From Nymphalis io (Eukaryota; Arthropoda; Insecta; Lepidoptera; Nymphalidae), in assembly GCF_905147045.1 (NCBI RefSeq), contig NC_065903.1, positions 5,580,001 through 5,644,000 of the forward strand: a stretch of 64,000 bases of DNA, given 5' to 3'. The notes under the pieces were generated by a model. The model was given only the letters and a program-made list of their open reading frames with translations. It was not told where the DNA came from and ran no database searches. The position numbers were made by a program, and so were the translations under genes. Positions 60,500 to 64,000 of this stretch are shown piece after piece; position 1 is the first letter of the stretch; each line of letters opens with the position of its first letter.

Positions 60500-62200
60500 C
60501 ATGCTGCTGTATTTATAAATAATGATACTTTCGTTTCGGCGTACTTTCACCTTCAATTTGAGTTATTAGGTCTTCTTTATAAAATACTTCGTATATTAAT
60601 ATTATATAATAGTGTTTCATACGAGCAAAGAAAATATTGGTACCTCAAAAGTATCGTAATTAACGTTGTAAGAAAAAAATATCATTGTATGTACATGTAA
60701 GCATACACACGCGTTTATTAAATAAATTACACACCGACATTATGTGCTTAGTTATTCAAATAGGTATCATATTTTAAATATATAAATTCCTTTTAGATTG
60801 CGCTTATAAATTATGCTGTGTTTCTAAGTATGGACGAATGAGTTATATATATATAACAGAAAAAAATACACAAAAATATTCTAAGAACGTTATCCTTAGT
60901 AGAAATATTCGAATATTTCTAAATATTTAAACATTTTTTATTATGAAAGCTTTACATGAAAGGTATTTTATTTCTAAGGGGATGATCAACCCTTTGGTAA
61001 GTGAGCGAAATGAATAATTTATAACTCAATTTTAAGCAGAAACGTAAATATCGAAGTTTATTGCCCTAAAATTTTAAAACAATCACAAAGTTAGTATTTC
61101 CATTTACATGTGTTTTGTATATTAATAATTAATTTGCAACTTCAAAAAGTTAGATGTAGATAGAAATGTAATTTATACAGGTAATTAAGAAATATTATTT
61201 ATTAATAATTATATTTCATATTTTAATAGTGAAAAATAAAAAATATAATTCCGTGGCTGAGGCGAAATTGTTTATGTCCTTAAAGCAAGCTCGTGAACCC
61301 ATAACGATCATTATAGTTTTAATATGAGAATATAAAAAGATGGGATTAATTGCAGTCAATTATTTTTCTATACTGACATTATTTTTCATTTGCCACTTCG
61401 TAAGAAGTCATCGGTATCTATTTTTTTAAATGTGGAGATAAATAATAATTTAATTGTATTTAATTAACATACCTATTTTATATAATGAGTACAAAAGGAT
61501 TTCACATGTCCGGAAACTAGATAAAGTGATACCTTGATATTTAATTCAATTCAAAAGTGCCTATAAATACCTTCTTGAAAAATAAATATTTCGAGTTTGA
61601 TCATAAAATAAATATTTTAATAAAATCTATTACAAATATCTCCGTTCGTTCCGTTCAGCTTAAAGTAGCGTTACATATTAAATAAATCTTTAACCACATA
61701 CAGAAAAAGGCGTGGTGCCTTTTTCTTCTGCGTTCGTTAAAACATCTAATATCTAATATCTGTCAGTTTTGTTTTAAATCGTTAAAATCACGATATTATA
61801 ACTAAATTTAAAGTATTAATACATTTTTGGTTTGTCTATATTGCAAGCGTAAATTCTTCTCAGAATACAATCGCATAGTGAAATTTCTCCTACAATGTAC
61901 ATAATATCAGCTTTGAAACTATAAAGTACCATATAGTTTTATGTCAATTTAAAAGAGTTTTTATAAACCAGACACATTAAACCCTCTACAGAATTACATA
62001 GACGATAAAAAAGTTAGTATTCGTTGATTTTCATACGGGATTTATTTTATTTTTATTTAATTTTACGTGATTATTACATGTACATACATATATGATTGAC
62101 GGAAAAGTATAAATCCTTGCCTGTTCTTTTCGCATGATCTATACTTCGAGCCAATGGACTTACAATAAATTTAACCTTGTGAAATCATAACAACAGTGCT
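60500..62200. other. AT-rich stretch, no gene seen
   Basis: No reading frame, repeat family or splice signal stands out. If the first-exon candidate is real, this would be intron. Confidence 0.5.
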
Positions 62201-62206
62201 TGTTTT

Positions 62207-62530
62207 TTTTATAAAATAGTTAAGTGGACGAGCAAATCAGCCTCCTAATGGTAGGTGGCTACCACCGCCCATAGGAAATAGGGTATAGGTATTAGTAACG
62301 TAAGAAATATTAGCGACAACAACAACCAACCTTGGGAACTAAGATGCTCGAATGTCCCTAGTACCTGTAGTTACACTGACTCGCTCACTATTCAAATCGG
62401 AGCACAATAAAACCAGTGCCACACTCACCTTTCAAACTTGAACGCAACAATACTAACATTGCTATTTAGCGGTAGAATATCTGAAGGGTGGGTGCTACCT
62501 ACCCAGATGGCTTGCGCACAGCCCTACTAC
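62207..62530 (-). repeat. A-tailed interspersed repeat, diverged copy
   Basis: TTTTTTTATAAAATAG start, ACCAACCTTGGGAACTAAGA middle and CTTGCGCACAGCCCTACTAC end. A short internal duplication (about 62,385-62,460) repeats the CACTCA..TTCAAA part. Confidence 0.6.
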
Positions 62531-63371
62531 TAAGTAGGAGTAAGAGTCAAATAAAATATATTTTGATTTTAATATAGACTACTAGTTTCGCAAAAATATA
62601 CAATTAAAACTTAGCTCATAATAGTAAGCCGATACGAAATGTGATGAATGAATTATATATAATTTTATTAACAATTTTAATGAACATACCTATTTCAATA
62701 CAGAACCGAAATTCCTCGACCCGTTCGATATTAAAATCGGTATTTATATTTCACTCAAAAGAATGGTAAATAAAAAATTCAAGAGAAAAAATTCGAGCAG
62801 TCATTTCATTGTCCCCGAATATATTTTCTGGAAAATCGTGAACGAATCTCCGATACGTAGCTTTCGTTTCATTATATTGACTTTCCTCTAAATAAAGGGT
62901 AGGAATTTTAATCTCGAATTTTCGAGAGCTCTTCTCTTATGTACTTTACAAGGGAACTCGGCTTGTAATAATTTTATAAGCATTCTTAAGTGTCTCGACT
63001 CTCAAATGACATTGGATGCGAAGGTTAAGATTGGCTTAAAGAAGTTGAGCTTAATAAAAACACTAAGCTTTGAGAAATATTTACCTTGTTAATGTTATTT
63101 ATCAAAAGAACTGTATTCAAATTCTTTAAAGAAATGGTTCTTTAAAGGGGTTATATTTTATAAGATTACATAAACGTTACCTATTCGAAATGTAGTTTCT
63201 ATCAATTAAAGTCGGCAAATACTATTTAAATATATACCTATTTATTATATGACTTGGAATTTTTATAAATTATTAACAATAAATTGTACACGAATATATT
63301 TAACACCGTATATAATTTTTTTTTAATTCTAACACCGAGTTATGAATTATTTAAATTAGTAAAAAAGAAAA

Positions 63372-63537
63372 AACCTGTAAACGTCCCACGGCTGGGCTAA
63401 GAACTCCTCTTCTTCTATGTGGGTTACTTTTCGATTACCAAAAGCAATAGGAACATAAAACTCTAGTGATGGTTGGTTTAAACTCGCAAAATCAGTTAAG
63501 AGTCAAGTGTTTTAACCACTAAGCCATCACGCTTTTG
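63372..63537 (-). repeat. SINE (Metulj-like) with internal deletion
   Basis: 3' end CGTCCCACGGCTGGGCTAAG is followed quickly by head words TTTAACCACTAAGCCATCACG, so most of the body is lost. Confidence 0.55.
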
Positions 63538-63564
63538 AATTATATATTTTGTATTAAAATATAA

Positions 63565-63722
63565 AAACCGAGATGCCCCAGTGGTAAGAAAGCTGAATCT
63601 TAACCGATGATCGTGGACGCACCACTGAATTTTCATGTGCTTAATTTGTGATTATTATTCATCTCGTGCTTTACGGTGAAGGAAAACATCGTGAGGAAAC
63701 CTGTATGTGTCTAATTAGGAAG
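63565..63722 (+). repeat. SINE (Metulj-like), 3'-truncated and B-box deleted
   Basis: Head CCGAGATGCCCCAGTGGTAAG and body ACGGTGAAGGAAAACATCGTG are present. The GGTTCAA B-box stretch has been lost between ATCGTGG and ACGCACC. Confidence 0.7.
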
Positions 63723-63894
63723 ATGTAAATTTAAAAAAATATTATTTTTTTTGTACTAAAATAAGATTATTATCTTTACACGATTATAATAACATGTGTG
63801 AAAAAATTATGATTATATCATGTAAACTTTTTTTTTATAAGCAAATCAATTTGGGCGCTCTCGTATAATTCTTGCTCCGTCCGAATTTTGACTG

Positions 63895-63902
63895 TGACGT
63901 CA
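63895..63902. promoter_or_regulatory. CRE-type palindrome TGACGTCA
   Basis: Full cAMP-response element consensus in a GC-rich block (63,850-63,960) unlike the AT-rich surroundings. It could be promoter or enhancer DNA of a gene beyond the window edge. No function shown. Confidence 0.35.
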
Positions 63903-64000
63903 CATCGCCGGTTCGTTATTGCGGGCGACTCTTTTGCGATACGCGCGTTGATAATTTTGTATTTATTTTATTATTCTTTGTGATTTGACGCCGCACATTT

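Noticed and set aside
1..64000. CRISPR array, operon or prokaryotic defence system
   Set aside because: No spaced direct repeats and no prokaryotic gene layout; introns, SINEs and LINEs show an insect nuclear genome.

Overview
The window is nuclear DNA from a butterfly or moth (Lepidoptera). It is AT-rich, has gt-ag introns, carries several tRNA-derived SINEs of lepidopteran type (one resembles the Metulj type), and is crowded with non-LTR retrotransposon remains of the APE-type and R2-type classes. No bacterial, plasmid or CRISPR feature is present. Family names come from reading motifs by eye; no database was searched.

The only convincing host genes are two intact five-exon copies of one GNAT-family N-acetyltransferase gene (arylalkylamine N-acetyltransferase-like, 255 aa each). 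They lie in direct orientation on the + strand at 10,233-22,458 and 34,923-40,134. They belong to a segmental duplication whose units can be traced from about 9,814 to 22,731 and from 34,368 to 40,424. Introns align as well as exons, so this is a DNA-level duplication and not retroposition. Copy 1 is about 6.9 kb longer because its introns hold a broken R2-type LINE, a DIRS-like element with inverted terminal repeats that itself contains Ty3/gypsy and SINE insertions, and a small interspersed repeat. Copy 2 gained a short 5'-truncated RTE fragment and a few hundred bases of other sequence.

Layout: 0-0.8 kb, edge of a possible LTR retroelement (- strand); 1.7-4.6 kb, broken CR1/Jockey-type LINE with an internal 454-bp tandem duplication; 4.6-7.8 kb, repeats; 7.8-9.8 kb, truncated APE-type LINE; 9.8-22.7 kb, duplication unit 1; 22.7-25.7 kb, direct repeat, hairpin and second CR1/Jockey-type LINE; 26.3-29.5 kb, near full-length RTE LINE (-); 30.1-33.5 kb, GC-rich R1-clade LINE (-) with overlapping gag/pol reading frames; 34.4-40.4 kb, duplication unit 2; 40.4-49.6 kb, intergenic with SINEs, simple repeats and a perfect palindrome; 49.6-53.4 kb, RTE 3' fragment and a Jockey/I-type LINE (+); 53.4-64 kb, mostly featureless AT-rich DNA with degraded SINEs, one TATA-box/first-exon candidate and a CRE-type palindrome near the end.

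All transposon reading frames carry stops or frameshifts and none looks autonomous. The locus is most informative as a natural comparison of two young paralogues, one loaded with transposons and one nearly clean.
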